Shown: positions 44,217 to 55,559 of the stretch, piece by piece
How the letters are laid out: each line of letters opens with the position of its first letter
How positions within the stretch are numbered: the first letter of the stretch is position 1
NCBI GenBank assembly: GCA_948099385.1
Contig: CANUEZ040000012.1
Span: 11,449,501 to 11,513,500 of the forward strand
Source of the DNA: Fasciola hepatica
Taxonomy: Eukaryota; Platyhelminthes; Trematoda; Plagiorchiida; Fasciolidae
Direction of reading: 5' to 3'
DNA: 64,000 nt
Program-made: the position numbers and the translations under genes
Notes under the pieces: generated by a model
What the model saw: the letters and a program-made list of their open reading frames with translations, nothing else
What the model was told of the DNA's origin: nothing
Database searches by the model: none

Positions 44217-46057
44217 AAAGTTGGTTGTGAAGGGTAAATATTTACATAAATATGACCGGAGGTGCACACAACAACTGGAAATTTAGATGAAATCAAAGGA
44301 TTCTCGCCGTGCTTGCGTAAGAATAATAGCTAAACAAAGAAGATTCGACGATTCATCGCAAGCTACTGTGTATGAAATGTTTAAAACAAGAAAACCGGAT
44401 GATGTACAGAAATGGTTCTTCGGAGGTGAATTGCAGTGATTCAGTCGGCCATATGTGGCAAAACCCTGATGGCAAGGTGTCAACAAAGGCAGCCACAAGA
44501 ACAGCGTACAACAGATCCGAGTGAGAACGTGTGCGATTTCAAGTGTCGTTACGGAAGTAGCGGAAGGCTGGCAGGCGGACATTGAAAGATTGGTTACATT
44601 TATGCAGGTTTTTTATGAAGTAACAACATGGAAGCGGAATATTGGCTATTATCCGATGTGAGGAGCGATTGCGGAGGCGGATAGCATGCAGAAGTGGTAA
44701 TGGAGTAGAGACTAGATAACTTTTCTGGTGACCGTTCTGAATGATGGAGAATACGGCGACGGCGAGGAAAACCACGGAACCAGTGGTTCGACATGAAAAC
44801 TGGATCGCAACACAAGATTTGGAATAAAACAGAAACAGCCGGCGGATACAGCGTTTGAAATTGAGGGTTCAATACCGGTAGACCCGGTTGTATAGCAAAC
44901 GAGCAAAAACTCCGGAGAAATTGGGGACAACCAAAGGGATGTTACTGGGGAGGCCAAGGATTGCGGGTGGTGTTACGCGAATTGCTGGCGTTTGTTGTGT
45001 TGGTTGACAAGTAGCAATGTTAAGATAAAAAATGAATCAATATGGAGCCAAAGTTACGGCCACTACAAAGATGTACAGTTCGCCAGGGAGGTGATAGAAT
45101 GGATGAGTGGTAGGAACACAGTTTTTATTGAACATTGCCATAGGTTTACCATGTCTTAATGATGTGTGACCGAAGCTGCATGACGAGTAACGGGGAAGGT
45201 TGGGGTGTAACAACAGGAAGTATGGATGCTGGGCACTTGCGGCATTGTGTGTCATATCAGGTGGAAATGTGTCAAAAAGATCGAACTAGTGGCACATCTT
45301 GCGGGAAAGAGGGGCTGTCAAAAAATGAACGAAAGGCCGGCAGTGGACAGGACAGCATCCAACGGGTGGATAATGATTTATCAGTATGACGGTGGTAAAT
45401 AGGTAATGAACCAGTCTTAGATGCGTTGAAAGTGCTTGCATGGACGAACAGCTCGAAAAGGTGATGTTATCGCAGAAGGAATGTAATTGTACAACTTGCT
45501 GAAATTTATGACAGGGGTCTTGAGGTATGGCACATGCGATGCTGTATGATAAACATGTCTCAGGCGCACAAAATTTTGGGGGGTCTAGGTGCAAGAGGAG
45601 AACAGGATAGAGAAGTCGATTGGCAAAGTGAAACCGGGCATTTGGGCGGAGGGTGAGGGCAAATAATCGCTAATCACCGTTTTGAATTCCGGAGAACTAC
45701 GATATATATTCCTGCAAAGATCAACAATTGTCAACTTTGGTGAAAAAATGAACAGGAACAGTAAAAGTGCTAGCAAATGAATAGCAGCCGCGAGCTGTGA
45801 CATGGTAAATGGGCAGGTTTACGGAAGGGGTGGGAGAGTAATCAAACGTGAGATGCAGGGTGCTAGCGGTGAGGTGCTTGCTGAAATCGATGGTTATTAT
45901 ACTGGTGATCATGATGCGCCAGGGAGAGGAGAAGGTCGGTGGGTGGGAATGAACTCTACAAGCTATTTAGTACGCAACTGGGGTGATAAGTTTGCCGGGC
46001 TCGAATAGGTCAGTTGCAATCTCAAAAAGGAGAGCGTGCTTGATGGAAGAACAGTCA
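44217..46057. other. No recognisable gene; possible insertion in a CR1 ORF1
   Basis: Minus-strand frames of 60-102 codons here lack any motif I know and are hydrophobic or Ser/Pro-rich by chance composition. No terminal repeats or simple-repeat tail were found. CR1 ORF1 fragments lie on both sides on the same strand, so this 1.84 kb could be one insertion. Confidence 0.35.
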
Positions 46058-46411
46058 TTAGAGATGACTGGGCGGATGAATTTCGGTCTCAAATGAGTCC
46101 AAGAAAAGGCCGGTCATGGCTAAGGTTTGGCTGTTAGCTATGAAAGTGGGTTTCACTATGTTAGACATCGGGAATACCTTTAATAGAATACCGCCGATTG
46201 ACTGGATCTGGTTATAAGGGTCAGCCTGTTTTTGATCTGCTTCAATGATCTTCCTATTGACTGCGTCACAAAAGTCAACGAGGGTTACTGAGCTTGGATT
46301 GACAGCGGACTGAGGATGAGTGCTCCCGGCTTTTCTGGGCCTAACAGTACGAGTTGTCCGATTCGTGCCCGGGACCTTAGCATGTTTATGGAGGATCTTT
46401 GTAGCCTCCAT
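46058..46411 (-). pseudogene. CR1 ORF1 N-terminal fragment
   Basis: A 117-codon minus-strand frame opens with ATKILHKHAKVPGTNRTT, RTVRPRK and NPSSVTLVDFCDAVNRKIIE. This resembles the N-terminal part of the intact CR1 ORF1 (TVSTRRRKTTKF, NRSVSLVDILGNANGQ). The remainder (QIQSIGGILLKVFPMSN) may align with the following region but weakly. It could be the missing 5' part of the right-arm CR1 copy, displaced by 44116-46057, or a separate fragment. Confidence 0.45.
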
Positions 46412-47110
46412 GGGTAGTCTAGGAGATAAAGCGAGGAAGGTGGAAAGATTATTTTTCAGTAAGTTGGACTTTTCTACAACGTGTAACTACGTAGAAAATT
46501 TTGGATATTTTTTCCAAGTCCTTCTAGATGGATTACTGACGACTATAAGCTTTATAAACCCAAAAACCAGAAATACCTGAATAGAATAGGGGCACGGTTT
46601 AGAGCAGCCCTGTTGACGGATAAATGTGGCTGTTAAAGGTGCGAAGTTTGGAACGGCGAGTTCTAATAGGAAGATTAGTCATGGGAGTGAGTGGGACTGT
46701 TACGTAGTGGCATGTGGAGTGAGGAGGGAGGACAAGGAAAGATTTGAAAGAAGGTAGGCAACGAGGTTTGAGAAGGCGATCAATGAGCTTTATGAACATA
46801 GATGAATGCCAAGTGATAGAGCATGGGAACCAGAGATGACGATCTAAGTGGACAAGGAAACATTGGCAGATATGGACAGAGTAAAGTGGATAGGATGATA
46901 GTGATATCATGCAATGAGAGGTGCCATGGTGAGAAATGATAAAAGCAAGGACAGAAAGGGTGGATGTGCATACAGTGATAGAACGGTGAAAATGGAAATT
47001 CACAGGAGCGATAACAGAAATCATAAATAAGCAAACGTTGGCTGAACAAAGCCGGTGAATGCCTTCGACCTGCAACCGACAATAATGGATGCAGTGGGGC
47101 AAAGAGAATT
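46412..47110. other. No recognisable gene
   Basis: The long minus-strand frame 47102-46599 (167 codons) is His/Ser/Cys-rich without motifs and overlaps another frame of similar length, which suggests chance openness. It may be the 3' region of the LINE-II copy that ends at about 47115, next to a run of nine C at 47119-47127. Confidence 0.4.
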
Positions 47111-47950
47111 AGAGCATGCCCCCCCCCGAGACCGAAGCTTGACATCCAGGAACCTGTGGTCCGCAGAATCGAAAGCCCTGTCGAACTCCGTGTAACAAAC
47201 AGCATTCTACTGCCCTTCATCCAGGCACTTGGTCAACTCGCGGGGGACTGCAGAAGATTCCTCAGACAAGAACGCCCCGCAGCTAACCCGTGCTGCGCAT
47301 TTCACATGAGGTTATGTTGAACCAAATGCCTAAAGATCTGATTCATAACTGTTCTCTCCAAGCACTTCCCAGGTAGTGCATTTGAGCTAGACGGCTGGCA
47401 ATGTTCGACCCTTCACGGGGGTCTGGTCTTGTAATTTTTTCCGCTGTTTCCCTTCCCTAGTCTTCCAGCACAATCTGATAAGCTTCGCCCCCGAAGCCTC
47501 CAAGACCTCGGCCGGAGGCCCAACTACGGCTGGAGGGATCTCATCGGGTCCCGCGGCCTTCCTTCTATTCAAGGTTCGCAGCTTCGTGTAAGCCTCTTCT
47601 ACTTCTACAGTAAGTTCGGGTATTGAAGGCTACTGTGGTCTCTCCATTCTTTTCTCTAAATTATATACGGCCGAAGTATGCAGTTGAAGAATGTCCAGAG
47701 CTTGTCAGCCTTGTCCTCCTCGGTAAGGGCCAGTCATCCTTGTCTCTTTCAAAGTAGCTACACTTTCTGTCATGCGATTTTGAGGTTGGATGTGACCATA
47801 GAACCTCTTTGGGTCTATGGGAGCCGATGCCGTTGTAAAATGCTTTAAGAAACAGGTAGACGAGTTCAGACGAATCTCAAAGCCAAACCACGACTGATCC
47901 GTAAATTCCATCGTACTGGGTTATGGAATGAACATAACATGTAACATACA
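47110..47950 (-). pseudogene. LINE-II reverse transcriptase, N-terminal half
   Basis: Minus-strand order: 47850-47750 gives LKHFTTASAPIDPKRFYGHI, NRMTESVATLKE (linker). About 47640-47590 gives PSIPELTVEVEEAYTKLRTL. 47572-47500 gives NRRKAAGPDEIPPAVVGPPA. About 47380-47250 gives CLERTVMNQIFRHLVQHNLM and QHGLAAGRSCLRN. 47220-47130 holds traces of motif A (CYTEFDRAFDSADHRFL). Motif C is missing because the copy stops at about 47115. Upstream parts of the same element lie at 48219-49700, separated by about 270 bp of unknown sequence (47945-48215). Confidence 0.78.
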
Positions 47951-48218
47951 CAAAACTCAAATATGCTATCTCACAGACTCAAAAAAGGAGCCAAGATGCC
48001 GGCATGCGGGAGACAAGATTGTGCCTCACGCGGGCCTAAGATGGAATATGACAAAATAGCGCTTTGGAAGTGAATATACAGAGGTCGACCCACAGAAACA
48101 TGAATTGTACGGAACACGCTAATAGTCTACATGAGAGAGTGATGTCGCGAAACCACGAGATAATGGTGCTCCTGAGGAATTTTCCGCGAACAACAGTTGC
48201 AACGGCTGACTAACGTTT

Positions 48219-49700
48219 TCAAGAATATTCCCCTACCATTTGGATCGCTTGAGATCTGTTCCTGGCCATCTCATGAGCATTCCATGCAACTTGGGATTTT
48301 TGCAGCTTGTATGCCGCCCATCTTTGCCTGTGAATGGTCACAGTCTCGAGGACTTTTGACTTCCACCACGGGGGCCGATTTTTACAGTTAACCCCCGTCA
48401 AAGTTGTAAACCGCTATTTAAGTCTGAGTTATCCCATTTTGATGGCCTCTCAGCTGTCCTCTGCCGGGACCTTTCCGTGACTCGGTGTCCACTTAACTTC
48501 CTCCTCAGCCTTCTTTAGTTCATCTTCATTGATTCAACGGCTCCAGCCCAATATGTTTTCCTTTGACGCCTTGCTAAATCTTGCTGTCACCCTAAGAAAT
48601 ACACGGTCACGTTCTCCCAGTGGATATTCCATCCTAATTTCTCTAACCCGCCGATGGTACCTCCTGATTGTTAGATCGGGAAAAAACGGAAGCTGTCCGT
48701 CTCTGTGTCCAGCAGCCTGCACCGCATGATGCGTAAGTGCATACCACTGGATCCACTGCAGAAACCTGCCACCCGTTAACCACCTTGGTGTGTTCTCGTT
48801 TTCTTAAATGATTTTCGATGGGGTTAAGTTCTCCCAATAGGACGAAATCCTCTGTTTGTGTCAGCACGGCTTCTAGCACTTGCAGAAGCCCGAAGTTCTC
48901 TCCAACTCTCACCAGCGGTACCCTGCAGATAGAGTAAATGCAAACTAATCGCACCCCAGTCCTGATAAAGCAGAACTTGGCCTGCAATGCGCCAGAGACT
49001 AGGTTGAACGGAGCCTCCCAAAGGCTTTTATCGGTTCGAATTAGTAGTGCTACCGCTTCCTCTTGTTTTCACCTATCCTACCATGTTTGCAGGCAGCCTA
49101 CCCCTGGAACAGCCGTTTGTCGGTATCCGGCTTTATCCGTGTTTTGTCGATGAAACTACTTGAGTCTCTGCCACCCTAGTTGTCAACTCCTCGGTATTCC
49201 CGAGAGACTGCTGGCTTTCGTGTATCAGTTTGACCGTTCCCCGATTCTCGCTAATGAACTCACTGCAAATTCCACGGCTGGGGTACCCTCGGACCCAACC
49301 TTCTAGGTGATGCCCCTTTTTGCCGCCAGAGATATCTGTGGTGCTGCATATTGAGTGTTAGGTGACATTTTGGATTTCGTGGCCTCTCCTTTCCCACCCG
49401 CTAACAAGGCGGGGAGTTCGACGCGCACAGCGGGCGTACCTTTCCTGTGAGTCACGGTATTAAAGGCCTGGGTTGGACTTGCGACCACATCGGCCCAGCT
49501 GGTTTCCTTGCCTGTTTCATCTGGTACCTCCAAGATCGCTGGTTGCACCGGAGTATATGTTTTGCGAGCTTTCTGCGAATCAGACTTGCTGGCCCCACTT
49601 TCTCAATACTAAACGGAATAGAGGCCCTACAGGTCCCCTTCCTTTCGTTTTTGAGCTGTTTGACTTTTAACCTGTTGTCGGCCGGCAACTGACTCCCACT
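48219..49700 (-). pseudogene. LINE-II endonuclease and end of ORF1
   Basis: 48401-48219 reads PWWKSKVLETVTIHRQRWAA and YKLQKSQVAWNAHEMARNRS, the segment between endonuclease and RT. 48987-48643 reads KFCFIRTGVRLVCIYSICRV and FVLLGELNPIENHLR, matching the endonuclease core (family GDFN read as GELN, so residues are lost). 49548-49303 and 49688-49452 are Lys/Arg-rich frames that may be the end of ORF1. The order on the minus strand (ORF1 end, endonuclease, linker, RT at 47950) is that of one element. Confidence 0.7.
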
Positions 49701-50382
49701 CTGGGATCTTACTGATACCTTGGGCTTTTGGTATTGACTTGCTAATAGGGGTCATGTCCAATTTTGCAATATGTAGAGCCGACCTCTTTGGATCATGTGT
49801 GCCCATTCTCAGCGAGGCTCTGGCACTATATATATACTCACTACTGTCCTATAATTATTAACACAAGCATTGTGAGTAACTCAACGCTCCTCGATATCTC
49901 TTAGCTTACAATGCCTCTCTTCCGCACCAGGTCCCACCACATATACTTCCTCCACCACCTCTGTGATTTCGAACTGGGAAATCCACTCTGATTTATCTCA
50001 CTTAGCGTGACTCACTAACTGAACTCAACACCCAGTTATGACGTTACCATTTCTGCCCCCACCCTATCCCCCAACTAAGGTTCTTCTGTAATTTCATGCA
50101 GAACTTGGTCTTTACTCTTACTCAATGACCACACTAGGCGAAATACTAACTTTCCCATCGAAACTTTTGGCCACACCTAGGCGTTTCCCTTTTAGTCTCA
50201 CGTTTCATGGCCTCAATGCGCCTTAGGGATCCGCCGCACCGATGAGCCCGTGCTCAACTTTTGTTCTTCTTTCCGTTAACCGTTGATCCTCAGCTGCGTC
50301 TCTCTATCTCACTTTCCTTGCCACAGTCTTTTGCGTCCGACCGCTTTCGCATGACCCGTCTGAGGATCACACCCACGTATAC

Positions 50383-50474
50383 AACAATATATATTTATAT
50401 ACATATACATAAATATATATATATATATACATGTGTATATATATGTACATATATATATACATATATATATATAC
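50383..50474. repeat. TA-rich microsatellite
   Basis: About 90 bp of alternating AT units with ATAC/ATGT variants lie inside the CR1 3' region. The 74- and 61-codon Tyr/Ile-rich frames across it are artefacts of the repeat. Confidence 0.9.
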
Positions 50475-52287
50475 CTTGGGTATGATCCACTCACTTTTGT
50501 CCCCCTTCCTAACTAGATTGTGCCGTTTTACATAATTTGCATGCATATAAATACAACCGTTCCCTCATTTAGCGTTGGGTGCTCGCTCTCACTTAATTCC
50601 TGGCTCAGGCTAGAACTCAGCCGTCCCATCCTGCATTTTTTGCTTCTTTATCGCACACTGAAGCCTTTCCACACGGATTACCATGCCTTAGTAACTAGGC
50701 TTTACTTCTCTGCGCATATGCTCATGGTAAGTTAAGACCAAGTTCCAACCGGAATCCGTATGCCTCTGATTTTTCTTGACCCTGCGGAATACCAGCAAGT
50801 TTGCTCCCACATGAAAAACCCTCATTTTAACACCCAGTGTTTTTCTCCTTTTTTACTGTTTGCCGTCCTCGACCACAGCTGGTGAACTGACCAGACTGTT
50901 ACCTTCCTATTTTCTCATTCTTCTTCCAGACCATACCTTCTACTATTGTTTTATTCCTGGTTCCCAAACGGACACCCTCTACTCATCCACCGCCTACCTG
51001 ATATCGCCCTAAATCTCTACTATCACCCAACTACACTAGAAGGCTACCAGTCTCCATCTAGGGATCCCTGATAGACCGGTCCACTAGCCAAACAATAATT
51101 AATTGTTCGGATAACAAAATGTTCATTTTCTTGCTTCCATAAAAATGATAATCATAACCCACAGCTAGAACACTCTCCAGACTGCCGCACTCCTGATCTC
51201 TTCCAGATTGCATTGGTTACTTGGGTAGCCATCGGCCGAATCGACGTTTATTCCGGATTACCTTGAGGACTGGACGATTTGATCAATGGTTTAAACCTAT
51301 ACTCCCGCCCGCTGACGTTTCATGGGGCACCGTAAACGGATTAACAAAACCTCATGAAAGTCTCACCGGATCGCGAAGGTGATTCCTGACACCAACCATC
51401 AACACATCCGCTCAACGTCTATTCCCAAATAATCCAACCCAACAGTTCAATTCTTCCCGCGTTGGAGTACGTAGCCCATGACAGGAACCCAGCCCTCGCA
51501 GCTGTCAACTTCGTCAAACCAGTCCTTTTTTACCTGCTTCCCTCAACATTCTACCTACCACCACCTGTAACCAAGGTATTTATGAAACAGAATGCCCGCT
51601 ATCTGCAGCCAACCATAATTTGGTCAACAATTTTCTATCACACACAAAAAAATTTACACTCTTCTAGCTTCTGCCTAGCCGAACCATTGACGTTTGTCTC
51701 CAGTAATCCGTTTCTTTGACGGCTGTTCTTTGAAGATCCGTTACGCGTCCATACACCATCCATGCTCTTCAAAAGTTCACTGGAATCCCTGTGAAGCTTT
51801 TCGCCTTCATTTGAATTTCCATATGACACTGTAATCACCTGCACAAAAGGTCCGTTTTATTATCACCTTTGACTCACTTGCCTTTATTTCACATGCTCCC
51901 TCCAAAATTAGTTACCCAAAGCTGGATCAGTGTCCAATATTCCGCTGGTATCTCCGACTGCACGTTGGAAGCTCCATGCTTGCTTTACTTCTAACAATGT
52001 TCTTTGGCATCTCTTCCTCCCGGTTACTCGTTAGTGACCGTCCATTTGTCGCTTATATCAGCAATCCCACAACTGCCCAGCTATCCACACGGCCCCCAGC
52101 GATTTCGAAACCGATTCGGAATTCCCGCCTCAACCATTACCACTTTTGTTCACCCAAACACTACATGACTTTACTGGTGTATTTCGGTTGCTGTGTGATT
52201 TATAAATTTAGAATTTGTGAATACCTCACATTGACATGTACTGCTGTATACTCTGATCTTGCATTGTGCAGGTGTACTAACCAAGGT

Positions 52288-52318
52288 CAAGAAATATACT
52301 ATACTATACTATACTTTG
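52288..52318 (+). repeat. (TATAC)n tail of the CR1 copy
   Basis: Four to five TATAC units directly follow the shared CR1 terminus AAGAAATATAC. Other copies have ATT units at the same place. Confidence 0.8.
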
Positions 52319-52329
52319 TTCGATAAATG

Positions 52330-53190
52330 CCGGACTGTCGGGTGTAACCCTCACTGTTCCCTGCGCGTTGCTCTCAACGGCCCCTGTCTTGGACAGCAAC
52401 ACATGCTTCCGGCAGTCACCGCGGAAAACAACTCTCCGGGGTCGTGGGCCTCTGGTTGCGTTCCACTCCACAGCCTTTTTCTATGGCACCCCAATGTTGG
52501 TGTCATGGGAGCCAGACCTCTCATCATAAGAACCTCAGTCATTCGCCGGCAGTTTTCATCTCTTCTGGCTCTGCTGTGGTTTACTATGTTTTACCTTAGT
52601 TTATAAAGTATCAACCTTTTACTTCTGTCCGCTATGACCTCCGTATCAGGCTTGATGTTCTGCACTTCAGCATCTAGGCATTTAATTTGCTCTTTAAGGG
52701 ATTCCACTTCTGTAAGGCTGTTTTTCATATAGTTGAAGCACACTGACTTCTTGTTTTTTCTTTACCCTCGATTTCTTTCCTTTTCGCAGTTTTCTGATGT
52801 GCCGTACTGTTTTCTTCTCTCCAAGATATTGGCCGGATCTGCTTCCTCTAGTTTTTGTTCCAGTTTCATAGTCCTGCCTTCTTTCTCTAGATCCCTTCCA
52901 ATTATGCCCGAGCACTTGCTTGCGAGCTCGGAACAGTAGAGGCAAAGCCACTATAGGGAAAAATGTGTTCCGTACGCAGCTCGAATTCCTGCCCTGCCAG
53001 CTGGGAACATTTTCGGTGATACCGAAAGCAGCATTGATCGCGCTGGATTCCCTCATCTTCCGCCGGGTCAGTGCATTCCTCTATGCAACAGCTCGCTGCC
53101 TGATTGATAGGATCCCCTTTCGCTTCATTTACTTCGGCAGCGATAACCGAGCTGGTATAAAAAACACCGGCGAGCGGTTCACACAACTTT
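52330..53190 (-). pseudogene. LINE ORF1 with PHD-like zinc finger and coiled coil
   Basis: The minus-strand frame 53186-52902 reads SCCIEECTDPAEDEGIQRDQ, CCFRYHRKCSQLAGQEFELR, a C..C...C..C...H..C array typical of the PHD finger in ORF1 of some CR1/Jockey LINEs. After a shift comes YCSELASKCSGIIGRDLEKE, MKLEQKLEEADPANILER, and after a stop KNSLTEVESLKEQIKCLDAE and VQNIKPDTEV, which has heptad-like spacing of a coiled coil. 52600-52330 is decayed. The strand and position upstream of the endonuclease at 48219-49700 suggest the 5' part of the same LINE-II copy, split by the CR1 tail. Nothing here looks like a host chromatin gene with introns. Confidence 0.6.
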
Positions 53191-55559
53191 CGAAGGCAAA
53201 AACCCGTACACTAGAAAGGTGTTAAGAAAGAATGTTATCCGATATCCGTTGAGCTGACACCGAAAGACTCAGAAACGGCACCAAAACATATAACCAGTTT
53301 TTGAAGATAAAAAACCCTATGAACGGTACCTGCACAGTATTGTTATTACGAAACTTTAGTTTGAGCGAATCGTGTTTTAACTCCAACAAACAGTGAGAGA
53401 ACCTTCATCACTGGGGGCGATCTGAAACTCAGAACCGCTCGGCAATCCACAAGGTACAGGTCAGATCAGATCAGGTCACAGGTTATGGAGGAGTGAGCCA
53501 AAAGTACACCCAGTTTCTCACACCCAAGGCCCTCGAAGTCCTCACTTGCTGCAAAGCAAAGGAGGAACCTATTTTCCGTCTCAGAGATCAGCACGATGTC
53601 ACTGACGTCTAGTTGTCTGATCAATCATCCCTTCTTCCCTAAAACAACACAACCTTGGTGGAAGTACAGCTTACCTCGGGCCCCACTGAACCATGAGCCA
53701 TGGTAGATCCGCATGCAGTCTTCCTCGAAGGTGAGACCTCGATTTTCACGTTCTTTGGTCCTCCTCCGGAAAGCTGCGGAGGAGCTTGTGCGGATGACGC
53801 TGAAGGGGTTTTGTCTCTTTGCTGCATTCTCAGACAACACAGGGGGTGTGGTGTTGAACTTGAAAGGTGAGGAAAAGAAAATAAATTATTGATAATATCG
53901 AAGAACAGAATCATAACCCATGGGAAAATAGGAAAGCGAGGAACAGAATTTCTGCTGTTTGGAAAATGGTTAGAATTGGCAGCGATGATAGCTTTATTGA
54001 GAGTGAAACTTGCGAATGTGTTGTGCCAGATATAAGACACTTCACCGTAATGGAATTCCACATACAACGCGACACAAACCAATCTCTGCTACACATTCAG
54101 TTTGGCCTCAAAACTCTATGAGGGCCAGCTGTGTTTCGTGTGGTTGAGGGCAAATGTTGAGTATTATGTAAGAGCAGGAAGGCAGATCCCCACAATCATT
54201 TGTTCAGTCTTGTTCAGTTCAGTTTGAACCGAGTCAGAGCACAGGACTGTCCTCCGTCTACAACGTTGATCCTGTTTCTTGCACCTCTGAACCGACGCGC
54301 CTTACCGAGCCTCGACGTCTTGGAGTACATTCTTGTCTGTCGGTGGATAGCATCTCAAGTCACGTGATATTATTAAGGTAGCCATCAATGAGAGCAGCAA
54401 AGGCAAAATTGTGGTAGACTGTATTGTCACAGATATGACATGCTTGCTACGACTGAAAATCTTGTTTATCAGAACAATTGCCAAATTCGGTGGTGCCTCT
54501 TGCCCACCTGTGTGAACCGCCTGCAAGCCGCTTCGTTTCGCCATTAAGCAGGATATCACTCTCCAGCATTTTCAGTTTTGCCCCCTGCTCGCTGACGAGT
54601 ATAAGCTTTATTGCACCACGAACCCAAGGACAGGGTTTCGTATTTTCCACATGTCAGTAACGTTATTGTTGTTTCACTTTTGCCCACACCGTCTTCAAAT
54701 ATCCTTCAAAGTTAGATGCAACATTATATTCGTTGCTAGCAACAATCGTAAGACTGACCCTGGACCGTCTGTTTTGACAGCAAACAACGTCGTCCCCGAT
54801 ATTCTAGTGATGACTTTCATACCTGGTTTCGTACGTGAGAAGCCGAGCTCCAGGAACATGAAATCACAAGTGGGCGTAGGCCTTCCGTGTTAGCCACTGG
54901 TTTTCTTTCTCGTGATATTGGTGCCCAGAAAGGCCAAGGTACCATCGATGGACTTTCCTACACAGCTAAGAAAAAGGCGGCCTATTCTGGCCTTCTGCTG
55001 TTTGAATCGTCAAGACTGAGACCGCTGATCCGTGGGACTGTTAGGCAATGAGATACAGTCTGCAATACCGACAAAAAAGGAACTGTCAGCTATATAAACT
55101 TTAGACGAAAAAGCCCCAATAAAATGGTAAGCACAGTGGTCTCAAAGCAGCCTTTAAGCGCTCCTCAAAGCTTCTAGATATCTTCACCTCACAAAAGCTT
55201 CAAAGCTAGCAGGCGACTTTATATAAAGGCGCCATCCATAAACTACTGCCGCAACAAACTCGAGGAGCCCCAGATCACTGCTCTCACCGCAGGAACTCAC
55301 TGAGAGGACACGCCGATGGCTGCTTTCGAGAGGGCTTTCGGATATTTTTTACACTACTAGCTGCTCACACCATAAAGACCAAAAACCTAAACACAACTCA
55401 GATCAACGAGGGCGCCTCGAAAGCCCACCCCGTTACAGCTCTCTTCGCGCTTCTTTACCAGATTTGGTTTAGAACAACCCGTTGCTAACCGAAATTGGTG
55501 CAGCAGTTCGTATCACCACAAGAGAGACAGGTGATACAACCATTCCATCAGCCCAACAA
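53191..55559. other. No recognisable gene
   Basis: Frames such as minus-strand 54082-53639 (147 codons) and 53840-53625 lack known motifs. 54207-54260, read on the minus strand, carries a GGTTCAAACT box followed by ACTGAACTGAAC and resembles the end of the SINE-like insert at 19039-19149. The upper part (about 55150-55559) may be the gag/protease side of the Gypsy element that follows, but I cannot read it. Confidence 0.4.

Larger units (their letters stand above)
49850..52318 (+). mobile_element. 5'-truncated CR1 copy, subfamily A 3' region
   Basis: The segment aligns in blocks with 5830-9040 (CACTAACTGAACTCAA near 50012; CTTTACTTCTCTGCGCAT near 50700; ATAACCCACAGCTAGAAC near 51150; CAGGTGTACTAACCAAGG near 52270). 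It ends AAGAAATATAC plus a TATAC repeat instead of ATT. No RT sequence precedes it, as expected for 5' truncation. It has minus-strand LINE-II sequence on both sides (ORF1/endonuclease at 48219-49700, PHD-type ORF1 at 52600-53190), so it probably landed in that element. The 5' limit is approximate. Confidence 0.65.

Noticed and set aside
46599..47220. Two overlapping minus-strand frames of 146 and 167 codons
   Set aside because: Overlapping in different frames with biased composition; only the first residues near 47220-47130 carry LINE-II RT traces.
50261..50494. Tyr/Ile-rich peptides on both strands
   Set aside because: They are translations of the TA-rich microsatellite.
52902..53186. PHD finger as a host chromatin protein exon
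   Set aside because: It is followed by coiled-coil residues in the same orientation with stops and no splice context, and PHD fingers are known in LINE ORF1 proteins.
53639..54082. 147-codon minus-strand frame
   Set aside because: No motif, low-complexity hydrophobic N-terminal half, overlaps other frames; nothing supports a gene.
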